Origin: Nonomuraea polychroma
GTDB taxonomy: Bacteria > Actinomycetota > Actinomycetes > Streptosporangiales > Streptosporangiaceae
Direction: 5' to 3'
Assembly: GCF_004011505.1 (NCBI RefSeq)
Contig: NZ_SAUN01000001.1
Location: 10,629,501 to 10,693,500, forward strand
Length of the DNA stretch: 64,000 bases
Numbering within the stretch: the first letter of the stretch is position 1; every line of letters begins with the position of its first letter. Below the pieces are notes generated by a model. The model was not told the origin of the DNA. It searched no databases and was given only the letters and a program-made list of their open reading frames with translations. Positions 16,405-25,183 of this stretch are shown one piece after another. Both the position numbers and the translations under genes were made by a program.

Positions 16405-17034
16405 GTGTCTAAGGCTGGGCGGCTCGTCGTCCTCGTCTCCGGCTCTGGAACCAACCTACAGGCCCTGCTGGACGCTTCTGCCGACCCGTCGTACGGGGCT
16501 CGCGTGGTAGCGGTCGGCGCGGACAGGGAGGGGATAGAAGGGCTGGTCCGGGCCACCAAGGCAGGCGTCCCGACTTTTGTCGAAAAACTGGGCGATTATC
16601 CGACAAGAGCGGATTGGGACCGCGCGATCGCGGCCAAGATCGCATCGTACGAGCCCGACCTGGTGGTGTCGGCGGGCTTCATGAAGATTTTGGGTGCGCC
16701 GACGCTCGACGCCTTCCCCGTGCTCAACACCCACCCGGCCCTGCTGCCGTCGTTCCCCGGCGCGCACGGCGTACGCGACGCGCTGGCCCACGGGGTCAAG
16801 GTCACCGGCTGCACCGTGATGCTTGCCGACGAGGGGATCGACACCGGCCCCATCGTCGCCCAGGAGGCGGTGCCCGTGCTTCCGGACGACGACGAGGAGA
16901 CTCTGCACGAGCGCATCAAGACCGTCGAGCGCCGCCTGCTCGTCGAGATCGTCGGCCGGATGGCCCGCGAGGGCTGGACGGCCAGCGGGCGTCATGTCCG
17001 CATCGGGAACCAATCAGAAGGGGAATCCACGTGA
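16405..17034 (+). CDS. purN: phosphoribosylglycinamide formyltransferase (PurN)
   Basis: A 209-residue enzyme that transfers a formyl group from 10-formyl-THF to GAR in purine synthesis. The motif LVSGSGTNLQALLDA binds phosphate; SAGFMKILG and NTHPALLPSFPGAHGVRDAL hold the catalytic Asn/His region; DEGIDTGPIV contains the catalytic Asp. GTG 16405 is chosen over GTG 16399 because GGAG at 16394-16397 is 7 bases before the former but only 1 before the latter. The stop overlaps the purH start (GTGA). Confidence 0.95.
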   Translation: MSKAGRLVVLVSGSGTNLQALLDASADPSYGARVVAVGADREGIEGLVRATKAGVPTFVEKLGDYPTRADWDRAIAAKIASYEPDLVVSAGFMKILGAPTLDAFPVLNTHPALLPSFPGAHGVRDALAHGVKVTGCTVMLADEGIDTGPIVAQEAVPVLPDDDEETLHERIKTVERRLLVEIVGRMAREGWTASGRHVRIGNQSEGEST

Positions 17035-18569
17035 CTCGCATCGCCATCCGGCGCGCGCTGATCGCCGTTTACGACAAGTCCGGGCTCGAGGAGCTGGCCA
17101 GGGCACTTGACGGCGCGGGTGTGGAGATCGTGTCGACCGGCGGCACGGCCGCCGCGATCTCGTCGTACGGGATCCCGGTGACGAAGGTCGAGCAGCTGAC
17201 AGGGTTCCCCGAGTGCCTCGACGGGCGGGTCAAGACGTTGCACCCGCGCGTGCACGCCGGGCTGCTGGCCGACGTCACCAAGCCGCACCACGTGTCCCAG
17301 CTGGAGGAGCTGGAGATCGACCCGTTCCAGCTGGTCGTGGTCAACCTCTATCCGTTCCAGCAGACGGTGGCCTCCGGCGCGTCCGACGAGGAATGCGTCG
17401 AGCAGATCGACATCGGTGGGCCCGCCATGATCCGCGGCGCCGCCAAGAATCACAACACCTGCGCCGTCGTGGTCGACCCCGGCTACTACGGCGACGTGCT
17501 CACCGCGCTGGCCGAGGGCGGGTTCACGCTGACCGAGCGGCGCCGGCTCGCGGGCATCGCGTACGCGCACACGGCCTCGTACGACGTGGCCGTCGCCAAC
17601 TGGTTCGCGGGCACGTACGGGGAGGACGAGCTCCCGGCCTTCACCGGGGCGGCGTATGAGCGCAAGGCGACGCTCCGCTACGGCGAGAACCCGCACCAGC
17701 GTGCCGCGCTCTACACGGCCGGCGGCGGCGGACTGGCCAACGCCGAGCAGCTGCACGGCAAGGAGATGTCCTACAACAACTACCTCGACGCCGACGCGGC
17801 CTGGCGGGCCGCGTGGGACTTCTCCGATCCCTGCGTGGCCATCATCAAGCACCAAAATCCGTGCGGCATCGCGATCGGCTCCGACGTGGCCGACGCGCAC
17901 CGCAAGGCTCACGCCTGCGACCCGGTGTCGGCATTCGGCGGGGTGATCGCCGTCAACCGGCCCGTCACGGTGGAGCTGGCCAGGCAGATCGCGGATGTGT
18001 TCACCGAGGTCGTCATCGCGCCCGCCTTCGACGCGGAGGCGCTTGAGGTGCTGCGCGAGAAGAAGAACCTGCGGCTGCTGGTGTGCGCCGAGGGGCCTGC
18101 GCAGCCGACGGAATTCCGCAAGATCGATGGCGGGCTCCTGGTGCAGACGGTCGACCGGGTGGACGCGCCCGGCGACACTCCCTCGCAGTGGGAGCTCAAG
18201 ACCGGCGAGCCCGCCTCGCCCGAGGTGCTGGCCGACCTGGAGTTCGCCTGGCGCGCCTGCCGCTCGGTGAAGTCGAACGCCATCCTTCTCGCCAGCGACG
18301 GCGCCACCGTGGGCGTGGGCATGGGGCAGGTCAACCGGGTGGACTCCTGCCGCCTGGCGGTCACCAGGGCCGGGGAGCGTGCGCCCGGCTCGGTCGCGGC
18401 CTCTGACGCCTTCTTCCCGTTCCCGGATGCTTTGGAGGTGCTCGCGGAGGCGGGCGTGAAGGCGATCGTCGAGCCCGGCGGCTCCATCCGGGACGACCTG
18501 GTCGTCGAGGCCGCGGAGAAGGCCGGGATCACCCTCTACTTCACCGGCACCCGGCACTTCTTCCACTGA
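17031..18569 (+). CDS. purH: AICAR transformylase / IMP cyclohydrolase
   Basis: A 512-residue bifunctional enzyme for the last two steps to IMP. N-terminal MGS-like cyclohydrolase domain: RRALIAVYDKSGLEELARAL and VSTGGTAAAISSYG; linker FPECLDGRVKTLHPRVHAGLL. C-terminal transformylase: RYGENPHQRAALY, the active-site KHQNPCG and DAFFPFPD. The GTG start at 17031 shares four bases with the purN stop and has AGAAGGGG upstream, so translation is coupled. Longer readings of the frame that start inside purN are not real. Confidence 0.97.
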   Translation: MTRIAIRRALIAVYDKSGLEELARALDGAGVEIVSTGGTAAAISSYGIPVTKVEQLTGFPECLDGRVKTLHPRVHAGLLADVTKPHHVSQLEELEIDPFQLVVVNLYPFQQTVASGASDEECVEQIDIGGPAMIRGAAKNHNTCAVVVDPGYYGDVLTALAEGGFTLTERRRLAGIAYAHTASYDVAVANWFAGTYGEDELPAFTGAAYERKATLRYGENPHQRAALYTAGGGGLANAEQLHGKEMSYNNYLDADAAWRAAWDFSDPCVAIIKHQNPCGIAIGSDVADAHRKAHACDPVSAFGGVIAVNRPVTVELARQIADVFTEVVIAPAFDAEALEVLREKKNLRLLVCAEGPAQPTEFRKIDGGLLVQTVDRVDAPGDTPSQWELKTGEPASPEVLADLEFAWRACRSVKSNAILLASDGATVGVGMGQVNRVDSCRLAVTRAGERAPGSVAASDAFFPFPDALEVLAEAGVKAIVEPGGSIRDDLVVEAAEKAGITLYFTGTRHFFH

Positions 18570-18574
18570 TCATC

Positions 18575-18613
18575 CACTAAAGGGCGGCATGACCATCATG
18601 CCGCCCTTTAGTG
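18575..18613 (+). terminator. purNH terminator
   Basis: A perfect 17-bp stem: CACTAAAGGGCGGCATG (18575-18591) with CATGCCGCCCTTTAGTG (18597-18613) around ACCAT, followed by CGTTTTGG. It begins 6 bases after the purH stop. Confidence 0.92.
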
Positions 18614-18689
18614 CGTTTTGGAGGCGAGCACTGGCTATGTCCGGTTAGCCTGAGTGCCTCCCCGCTTAGTCCAGCACACGGAGTCTCCC

Positions 18690-18866
18690 TTGCTCGAAGC
18701 GATCCTGCAGGCCTTCGTCACCATGAACGGCTTCGCCACCAGCCCTGTCGTGCTTCTGGTGCTCGCCTTCGTCGGCGCCTACCTCGGCAGCCGAGTAGTC
18801 GAGGTCATCCCGTTCACCCGCCGGATCATCGAGCGCCGCGAGGCCCAGGCCGTCGAACGCGACTAG
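18690..18866 (+). CDS. small single-span membrane protein
   Basis: A 58-residue protein with one or two hydrophobic stretches (FATSPVVLLVLAFVGAYLGSRVVEVI) and a basic/acidic C-terminal tail (TRRIIERREAQAVERD). The TTG at 18690 is preferred since ACGGAG lies 6 bases upstream; a GTG at 18654 would give 70 residues but lacks a ribosome-binding site. Its stop overlaps the stop of the convergent ROK gene. No function known. Confidence 0.5.
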   Translation: MLEAILQAFVTMNGFATSPVVLLVLAFVGAYLGSRVVEVIPFTRRIIERREAQAVERD

Positions 18867-19849
18867 CGCGGCCGCGATCCGCCGGCGTCGTAGGCCAGCT
18901 TGGCGGCGCCGGCCAGGCTGGCGCGAACGCCCAGGGTGCTCTGCCTGACCTGGACGGCCCGTACGAAGGGCAGGCCGGCGACGTCGTCGAGCGCCCGTTC
19001 CAAGGGCTCGAACAGCACCTGGCCAGCCGCCGACACGCCGCCTCCCACGACCACCGTCGTGACCTCGGCTGCGGCCGCGACTGACGCGATCATGCCGGCC
19101 AGTGCCCTGGCCCCGCGCTCGAACGCCGCCACCGCGACCGGGTCGCCGGCCGCGGCATCCCGCGCCAGCGCCCGCCCATCCGGCTGCTCTCCGGTACGGA
19201 GCATCGTGACATCGGGCGCGGCGAGATCGGCCGCGTGACGGGTGGAACCGGCTTCCTGGCCGGCGGCAGGTGACCAGCCGTTGTCCAGGGCCCACTGGAC
19301 CATGTTGGGGCCGCTGGAGTAGCGCTCCACGCATCCTCGGCCGCCGCATTCGCAGCGTTCGCCGTAAGGGTCGATGCTCATGTGCCCGACATGTCCGGCG
19401 TTGCCGGTGGGACCGAGGAGCGGGGCGCCGTCGATCACGAGGCCGCCGCCGATGCCCGTGGACACCACGATCCCGAGCAACGACGCGCTGCCGCGTCCCG
19501 CCCCCAGCCAGTGCTCGCCGAGCGCGAAACATTGGGCGTCGCCCGCCAGCACGGTGGGCAGTCCCGTCAGCTTCTGAACCTCCTCCCGCAGCGGGAACCC
19601 ACGCCAACTGGGCATGTTGACCGGGCTCACGGTGCCGGTGGCGAGATCCACCGGACCGGCGCAGCCGATACCGACCGCCAGCGCCGGTGGGCCGTTCGCG
19701 GTCACCTCCTCGATGAGAGCCGCCAGGGCGGACATGACGTCCGTACGCGGCGTGGGCCGGGTAGCGGAGCACAATACGGAACCCGCCTCGTCCACCAGTG
19801 CGGCGGCGAGCTTGGTTCCTCCGATGTCAATGGCAAGTACGCAGGTCAT
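18863..19849 (-). CDS. ROK-family sugar kinase (glucokinase-like)
   Basis: A 328-residue ROK protein, expected to phosphorylate glucose, mannose or another free hexose released by the neighbouring glycosidase. It has the ATP motif LAIDIGGTKLAAALVD at the N terminus, IGCAGPVD, the catalytic-loop STGIGGGLVIDG, and the ROK zinc signature GHMSIDPYGERCECGGRGCVE. There is no N-terminal HTH, so it is an enzyme and not a repressor. ATG 19849 overlaps the previous gene's TGA by one base (TGATG), giving coupled expression with the parvulin-like gene. Confidence 0.88.
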   Translation of the reverse strand: MTCVLAIDIGGTKLAAALVDEAGSVLCSATRPTPRTDVMSALAALIEEVTANGPPALAVGIGCAGPVDLATGTVSPVNMPSWRGFPLREEVQKLTGLPTVLAGDAQCFALGEHWLGAGRGSASLLGIVVSTGIGGGLVIDGAPLLGPTGNAGHVGHMSIDPYGERCECGGRGCVERYSSGPNMVQWALDNGWSPAAGQEAGSTRHAADLAAPDVTMLRTGEQPDGRALARDAAAGDPVAVAAFERGARALAGMIASVAAAAEVTTVVVGGGVSAAGQVLFEPLERALDDVAGLPFVRAVQVRQSTLGVRASLAGAAKLAYDAGGSRPR

Positions 19850-20760
19850 CAATGTTTGTGGTTGTTGTCGGGCTGGCGAGGGTCGCCAGGATGTTCCAGT
19901 CCGGGCACTAGCGTGACCTTCTCGGCACGCAGCTCATCGAGCCGGCGCGCGAAGGCCCTTCGCCGCGCGGCCTCCAGCAAACGATCCGCCGGGAGGGCGG
20001 TGGCGCCGTGGCGGCGTGGAGAGTCGGCGGATCCTGATGGGGAGATTCCTTGCTCTGACGTCAGGGCTGCTCCTTGTCCGTGTGAGGAGGGTGTGGCGGG
20101 GTGATCCGGGCTCGGGTCTGCCGCCGGGACGGCTATGGCCAGGTGCCAGCCCAGGGTGTCTTTGACCGGTCCGGCGAGCGTGCCGTACGGCCGGTGCTTG
20201 ATTGCCTCGGCGATCGCGGCCGGCAGCGAGTCGAGCTCCACGGCGCCCAGGGGTTCGAGGTCGTCGGGTCCGGCCTGCTCGGCGCTCGTGCGGTCGGCGA
20301 ACAGGCCGTGGCGGACAACGTGCCTGGGGGAGCGTTCGGGTGAGGCGTGGGCGCGCCACTCCGGTGGGATCTCCGTCGCGGCGGTGACGTGCTCGAACAG
20401 GGCACGCACCCACGGGCTGCCGTGGTAGGCGGCGGCGTTGATCGAGCCCAGCTCGACGGCCGCCACACGATCGAGCAACGCCGGCCCCGACGGCGAGCCC
20501 TCCACAGGAGCCAGGCCCAAAGCTCTGGCGGCGGTCTCGCACAGGGCTTCGGTGAGGATGACCTGGGTCAGCCACCGGGCCAGCTGGCGGTCTTCGGAGC
20601 TGCCGGGCACGGGCAAGGCCGCGCTGAGCGGGCCGTTGCGCAGGTCGGCGAGGCGCCGGTCGAGGCGCTGGCGTGGGATCGGACGGTCCTCGATCCAGCC
20701 GATGAGGCCACCGCCGGCAGTGGGTGGCTGCGCTGGGTGGTGATGGACGTGGCTGCTCAT
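19849..20760 (-). CDS. parvulin/SurA-like domain protein in glycosidase operon
   Basis: A 303-residue protein without signal peptide or membrane span. The first part (GWIEDRPIPRQRLDRRLADLR ... RQLARWLTQVILTEALCETAARALGL) has the pattern of SurA/PrsA N-terminal helices, and PRHVVRHGLFADRTSAEQ ... LGAVELDSLPAAIAEAI ... GPVKDTLGWHLAIAV follows the PpiC parvulin core. Homologues are sometimes named malonyl-CoA-ACP transacylase, which nothing here supports (no GHSxG). A His-rich start (SSHVHHHPAQ) and a His/Asn end are notable. ATG 20760 has GGGAGG. It lies between the GH38 and ROK genes, so a role in folding or partnering those enzymes is conceivable but unproven. Confidence 0.5.
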   Translation of the reverse strand: MSSHVHHHPAQPPTAGGGLIGWIEDRPIPRQRLDRRLADLRNGPLSAALPVPGSSEDRQLARWLTQVILTEALCETAARALGLAPVEGSPSGPALLDRVAAVELGSINAAAYHGSPWVRALFEHVTAATEIPPEWRAHASPERSPRHVVRHGLFADRTSAEQAGPDDLEPLGAVELDSLPAAIAEAIKHRPYGTLAGPVKDTLGWHLAIAVPAADPSPDHPATPSSHGQGAALTSEQGISPSGSADSPRRHGATALPADRLLEAARRRAFARRLDELRAEKVTLVPGLEHPGDPRQPDNNHKH

Positions 20761-20815
20761 GGGGTCGCCTCCCAGCGGTGGCGCTGGGCGGCCATTGGGC
20801 CACCTCCCGGAGGCG

Positions 20816-23800
20816 TCACCGGGTCACCTCCAGGCGGATCGCCGGGGTGTATTGGCAGCGGCCGTACCACATCACCTTGGCGAGCGCCCAGGCGTGGCCG
20901 GCCGGCGCGTCCTCGGGCACGTCCACCGGGAACGACACCTCTGCTGTTTCGCCTGCCGCCACGGTGAAGCCCTGGATGACCTCGGGGAGCAGGGCCCAGG
21001 TGCCCCAGGGCGAGGCCAGCTGGGACTCGCCGCGGATCTCGTCGGCCGTGGTGTTGGTGAGCCGCAGGACCAGGGCGGTGCGGTCGCCAGGACGGAGGGA
21101 GAGGGCGTCCGTGGCAGGGATGATCGACAGGCCGGTGGGGCGGGCCTCGGGCGACGAGGTGCCCTTGACGGCGGTGCCCGAGGCCGGGGGTGGGCCTGAG
21201 ACGGGGAGTTCGGGGATGTCGTCGCCCACGGCCACGGTGGTGACGTCCTCGATGAGCTGACCGCCGGCGAAGGTGCGGGCGGAGACGAAGTACAGGCCCG
21301 TGCCCTGCGGGGGAGGCGTCACGGTGACCGGGAAGCGTACGTGGCCGCCGGGAGGCAGGCGGACGGGGCGCCGGGCCGGGGTGGCGGTCCAGCCTTCGGG
21401 AACACGCAGGTCGACCATGCCCTCATGGGGCTCGTCGGTCAGGTGGGAGGAGACCACCACCTCCACCTCGAAGGGGCCCTCCGCCGACGTGACCAGGCCC
21501 GGGCTGATGGCGATGGAGATCGGCAGGAAGCCGAGCGGCGCCGGGCCCTTGTTGTGGAGCCAGTAGCGGCTGTAGACGGGTTGGGCCTGCTCGGTCGTGG
21601 GGCCGAGCTCGGGTTCCTCCGGCGAGGGCGGGGCCGGGGCCAGGTAGGTGGCGACCTCGAAGCCGGTCAGGTTGAGGTCGGAGACCGGGGTGCCGGGGCG
21701 TTCCAGCAGATCTGAATGGGTGAGGTCGTCCAGCGGAAGGATCGGGGAGCCGATCGTGACCCGGGACCCCAACCCGGTGGATTCGATCAGGCGGATCGTC
21801 AGGCCATGGTCGCGCTCGGTCGTCCGGCCGTGGGCGTGGGGGTTGCCGGTCGCCTTGATGGTGCTCAGGAGCACGTCGCGGGGCGGGGAGAGGGTGAGGA
21901 GTGAGTGGGTCGGCGCGAGATCGCCGTCCTGGGCGTTCAGCGTGCGGGTCAGGAACGGAGTGATGTGGTCCTGGGCTGCGGCGGGGAGGCGCAGGGCACG
22001 CCAGTCGCCCTGGCCGGCGACCAGTGCGTAGGAGAACTCGTGCGTCCAGTGCTGGAGCTGGAAGCCTGAGCCGTCCGGGGTCGTGCGGTGGGGCGGATCC
22101 AGCCAGATGCCCGAGGGCCAGCCCGTGCAGGAACGCATCAGCGACAGGTGCAGCGCCCCGTCCGGGTCGACGGCGAAGCCGGGCAGGCCGTAGGCCAGCA
22201 GCGCGACCGTACGGTCCTCCAGGCGCTCCGCCCCCAGCGGGCACGCGGCCTCGATGGTGGCGTCGGCCAGGTCGGCCACCAGGTCCGCGACCGGTCCGGC
22301 GACGATCAGGGCGGGCAGGGCGCGGAGGTCGCGCAGGTCGGCGCTCGGCTGCCACACCTCCGGGAGCGGACGCTCGGCGGGCACCCACACGCGGGGCGCA
22401 CCCGACTTCAGGGCTTCCAGGTAGGCCGGGTCGGCCTCGGCGAGCACGTCGGCGGCCACGGGGTTGATGTCGGGGCCGCCCACGACGATGCGTACGTCGG
22501 GCAGGTTGGAGTCGACGTCCAGCCAGCCGTATCTGGTGCCCGAGGCGGAGGACGTGGTGGCGGTCACGCCGGCGCGGGCCAGCGCCACCACCAGGTCGCG
22601 TGCCTCCGGGGCGTCGGCCGGCGTCGGCACCACGACCTCGGCCACCCCCAGCGCCCGGGCGCCCGCCTCGCCCAGATCGACCTTGGCGGTGGTGGACAGG
22701 CCGAACCAGGTGTTGGCCGGGTTGTCGAGCGTCCACGGATGCTCGGCCGTGTCCACGTCGGGGAGCGCGAAACCGCGGCCCACCACGGCCCCCGACACGT
22801 CCGACACGGGCAGCGCGCCTTCGACGCGGGCGGGGAAACGGACGCGCAGCAGACGGTCGGCGCCCGTGTGGTCGAGCACGCGGGTGGTGAAGTCGATCCG
22901 GTCGGAGCCGGACACGAGGGTCACGATCTGCTCGTAGGAGATCTCGCCCACCTGGCCCGTCACGATGAGGCGCTGTCCGATCGGGCTCGTCTCCGCGCGG
23001 GCGGTCAGTGCCCGGGACTCGCCCGACCCCGTGGCCTCGCCGGTGGGGATGAGGTGCCAGGGGCCCTCGCCCATGTCCGGGTGTTGCGGGTATTCGTGGT
23101 AGAGGCGTAGCTCGTTGCCGAGCCCGGAGAGAAGCTCCTGGCCCGAGGCCAGGTCGACGATCGAGGTGAGGCCACCGCCGCGGGAAGGGTCCGCGGTGAT
23201 GCGCCAGCGGTCGTTTTCCATGGTGATGACGCCGGACGCGGACGCGGGCGCGGGTTGCCAGGTGGCGGGGGATCCGGGAACCACCCGGTGCGTGCGCCAG
23301 CCCATCGAGGGGATGTCGCGGGCCAGGAAGGTCAGCGTGCCGTCCTCCACCACGGCGGCCACGCCGGCGAGCGTGTGGCCGGCGGGCAGCCGCACCCGCG
23401 CCAGCCCGTCGCGGGCGAAGGGCAGCGTGTTCGTGACCACGACGCTCGCGGTCTCCACCGCGATCCGGCCGGTCAGGGCGTCGAGTGCGGTGTCCCTGGC
23501 GGTCGTGGCCAGGTCGTAGGCCTCCCGCCAGCCGGTCAGCAGGTCGATGTAGACCTGGTCGGACTCCGAACCCGTGATCGCGTCGTGGTGCGCGCCGTAG
23601 GCCAGCTGCCGCCACACCTTGTCGAGTGCCGTGTGCGGATAACGGCCGAGGCCGAGCACGGCGGCGAACGCCGACAGCCGCTCCGCGTCGAGCGCGGCGA
23701 CCTCGGCGGCACGCTGGGCCTGCTTGGTGTCGATGTAGGAGACGTCTTTGCCGGTGTAGATGGGGTTCATGTCGCGGGTTTGAGGGCTGAAACGCGACAT

Positions 23801-24964
23801 GTCAGCACGAACGGCGTTGAGGAAGTCCCGTGGGGTGGCGCACACGAACCTCGGCCACACGTAGCGGTCCGCCCACGTGCGGTGGATGTCGGTGACCCAC
23901 TTGTTGGGCGGCGTGTAGTCGGTGCCCACGGGGAGCAGGATGTTTTTCGTCGCGGCCACGGGCTTGAGCGCCCGGTAGAGGTCATGGACCGCCTGGCAGG
24001 CATCCTCCAGCGTGGGCGTGGAGTCCATCCACCAGCCCGCCGAGTAGTGGGCGGGCATGTAGTGGGTGAGCACGCCCTGCCCGGACGGCGAGATCCACTC
24101 GAACTCGCTCGGGAACTGCATCATGGTCGCGTCGTTCTTGGCCTGCTGGAAGTTCTTGTGGATCGGCCCCCACTGGTGGAACGGCCCGCGCGCCCACGCG
24201 CTGCCGGTCAGCCCGGCGGCCGCGAGATAGCCGGGGAACTGCGGGTCGTGCCCGAACACGTCCAGCTGCCACGCCGTACGCGGATCGCCGCCCAGGATGT
24301 CGCGCTGGTATCCGATGCCGTAGACGAGGTTGCGGATCGTGCTCTCGGCGCCGGTCAGGTTGGTGTTGGGCTCGTTGTAAGTCCCGCCGATCAGCTCGAC
24401 CCGGCCCTCGGCCATGAGGGCGCGCAGATCGGCCCGTCGCTCGGGATGGGTGTCGAAGAACGGCTTGAGATAGTCGACCTCGGCCAGCACGAAGCGGTAG
24501 TCAGGGTCCCGCAGCGCCAGCTCGATGTGCGCCTCGACCAGCGCGAACGCGTTTCGCTCCCAGAGCGGCCTGGTGGTGGCGTCGCCGGAGAGCAGCTCCC
24601 ATGGGCTGGTGTAGGCCGCCTGGGTGTTCCACCACACGGGGTCGTAGTGGAAGTGGGACACCATGTGCATCGTCCAGCCCGGCTCCTCGGCCGTGACCGT
24701 GACCTCCAGGGACTCCTCGCCCAGCATCACCACGCACGGCAGAGCGGCGCCGGGCGGCGCCGTCAGGACCAGGGGAATCTCCAGGGCGCCGGAGGCGGTG
24801 GCGGGCACGGTCACCGGCTCGGCCAGTCGCACGCCCTCGCCACGCAGCTCCAGGGGGGTGTCCTGCTCTCCCTGGGCGACGGTGACGCGTAGCACCTGGT
24901 GCGGCTCGCCCGGGGAACCTACGAACAGGTCGGTCGACTCGGCGGACAGCAGGCGGACAGGCAA
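20816..24964 (-). CDS. GH38 alpha-mannosidase with C-terminal NEW3-like domain
   Basis: A large cytoplasmic-type glycoside hydrolase (1382 residues, no signal peptide) of family 38, retaining alpha-mannosidases. Zinc and catalytic motifs: HFHYDPVWW at residues 104-112 and LDVFGHDP at 234-241 with the likely nucleophile D235; AHHDAITG is the further zinc His-Asp block. The middle beta-sandwich domains follow, and the last ~170 residues (LSLRPGDRTALVLRLTNTTADE...) resemble a NEW3/alpha-galactosidase-associated domain. An N-terminal extra domain of ~95 residues is present. TTG 24964 is supported by GGAGG seven bases upstream. A LacI-type operator lies 66 bases before the start. It heads an operon with the parvulin-like and ROK genes. 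Confidence 0.88.
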   Translation of the reverse strand: MPVRLLSAESTDLFVGSPGEPHQVLRVTVAQGEQDTPLELRGEGVRLAEPVTVPATASGALEIPLVLTAPPGAALPCVVMLGEESLEVTVTAEEPGWTMHMVSHFHYDPVWWNTQAAYTSPWELLSGDATTRPLWERNAFALVEAHIELALRDPDYRFVLAEVDYLKPFFDTHPERRADLRALMAEGRVELIGGTYNEPNTNLTGAESTIRNLVYGIGYQRDILGGDPRTAWQLDVFGHDPQFPGYLAAAGLTGSAWARGPFHQWGPIHKNFQQAKNDATMMQFPSEFEWISPSGQGVLTHYMPAHYSAGWWMDSTPTLEDACQAVHDLYRALKPVAATKNILLPVGTDYTPPNKWVTDIHRTWADRYVWPRFVCATPRDFLNAVRADMSRFSPQTRDMNPIYTGKDVSYIDTKQAQRAAEVAALDAERLSAFAAVLGLGRYPHTALDKVWRQLAYGAHHDAITGSESDQVYIDLLTGWREAYDLATTARDTALDALTGRIAVETASVVVTNTLPFARDGLARVRLPAGHTLAGVAAVVEDGTLTFLARDIPSMGWRTHRVVPGSPATWQPAPASASGVITMENDRWRITADPSRGGGLTSIVDLASGQELLSGLGNELRLYHEYPQHPDMGEGPWHLIPTGEATGSGESRALTARAETSPIGQRLIVTGQVGEISYEQIVTLVSGSDRIDFTTRVLDHTGADRLLRVRFPARVEGALPVSDVSGAVVGRGFALPDVDTAEHPWTLDNPANTWFGLSTTAKVDLGEAGARALGVAEVVVPTPADAPEARDLVVALARAGVTATTSSASGTRYGWLDVDSNLPDVRIVVGGPDINPVAADVLAEADPAYLEALKSGAPRVWVPAERPLPEVWQPSADLRDLRALPALIVAGPVADLVADLADATIEAACPLGAERLEDRTVALLAYGLPGFAVDPDGALHLSLMRSCTGWPSGIWLDPPHRTTPDGSGFQLQHWTHEFSYALVAGQGDWRALRLPAAAQDHITPFLTRTLNAQDGDLAPTHSLLTLSPPRDVLLSTIKATGNPHAHGRTTERDHGLTIRLIESTGLGSRVTIGSPILPLDDLTHSDLLERPGTPVSDLNLTGFEVATYLAPAPPSPEEPELGPTTEQAQPVYSRYWLHNKGPAPLGFLPISIAISPGLVTSAEGPFEVEVVVSSHLTDEPHEGMVDLRVPEGWTATPARRPVRLPPGGHVRFPVTVTPPPQGTGLYFVSARTFAGGQLIEDVTTVAVGDDIPELPVSGPPPASGTAVKGTSSPEARPTGLSIIPATDALSLRPGDRTALVLRLTNTTADEIRGESQLASPWGTWALLPEVIQGFTVAAGETAEVSFPVDVPEDAPAGHAWALAKVMWYGRCQYTPAIRLEVTR

Positions 24965-25029
24965 GGGGAGACCTCCGTGAGGAGCAGCATGATGCCGGCG
25001 CCCGTAACACTAGGCCCTTCGGAGATCAA

Positions 25030-25043
25030 TGACAACGATGTCA
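25030..25043. promoter_or_regulatory. candidate LacI-family operator upstream of GH38 operon
   Basis: TGACAACGATGTCA has 5-bp perfect arms (TGACA/TGTCA) around a central CG step, the classic shape of LacI-family sites. It sits 66 bases upstream of the GH38 start. No LacI regulator is encoded in the window, so the repressor would be elsewhere. Inference from motif and position. Confidence 0.6.
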
Positions 25044-25183
25044 AGGATGGTCTGTGGATAACTTAGGCCTGGCTGCCTGGGCCCTGTGGATAACTTGCGA
25101 GCTCCGCTCGCGTACCGCACTCCGGCGGCGCTCGGGGGAGCACGTGTGCGTGAGGTGGGAGGCGGCATGGAAGGATGTCACGC

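Noticed and set aside
18666..19772. A 368-codon minus-strand frame overlapping the ROK gene
   Set aside because: Out-of-frame reading of the ROK kinase; Arg/Gly-rich.
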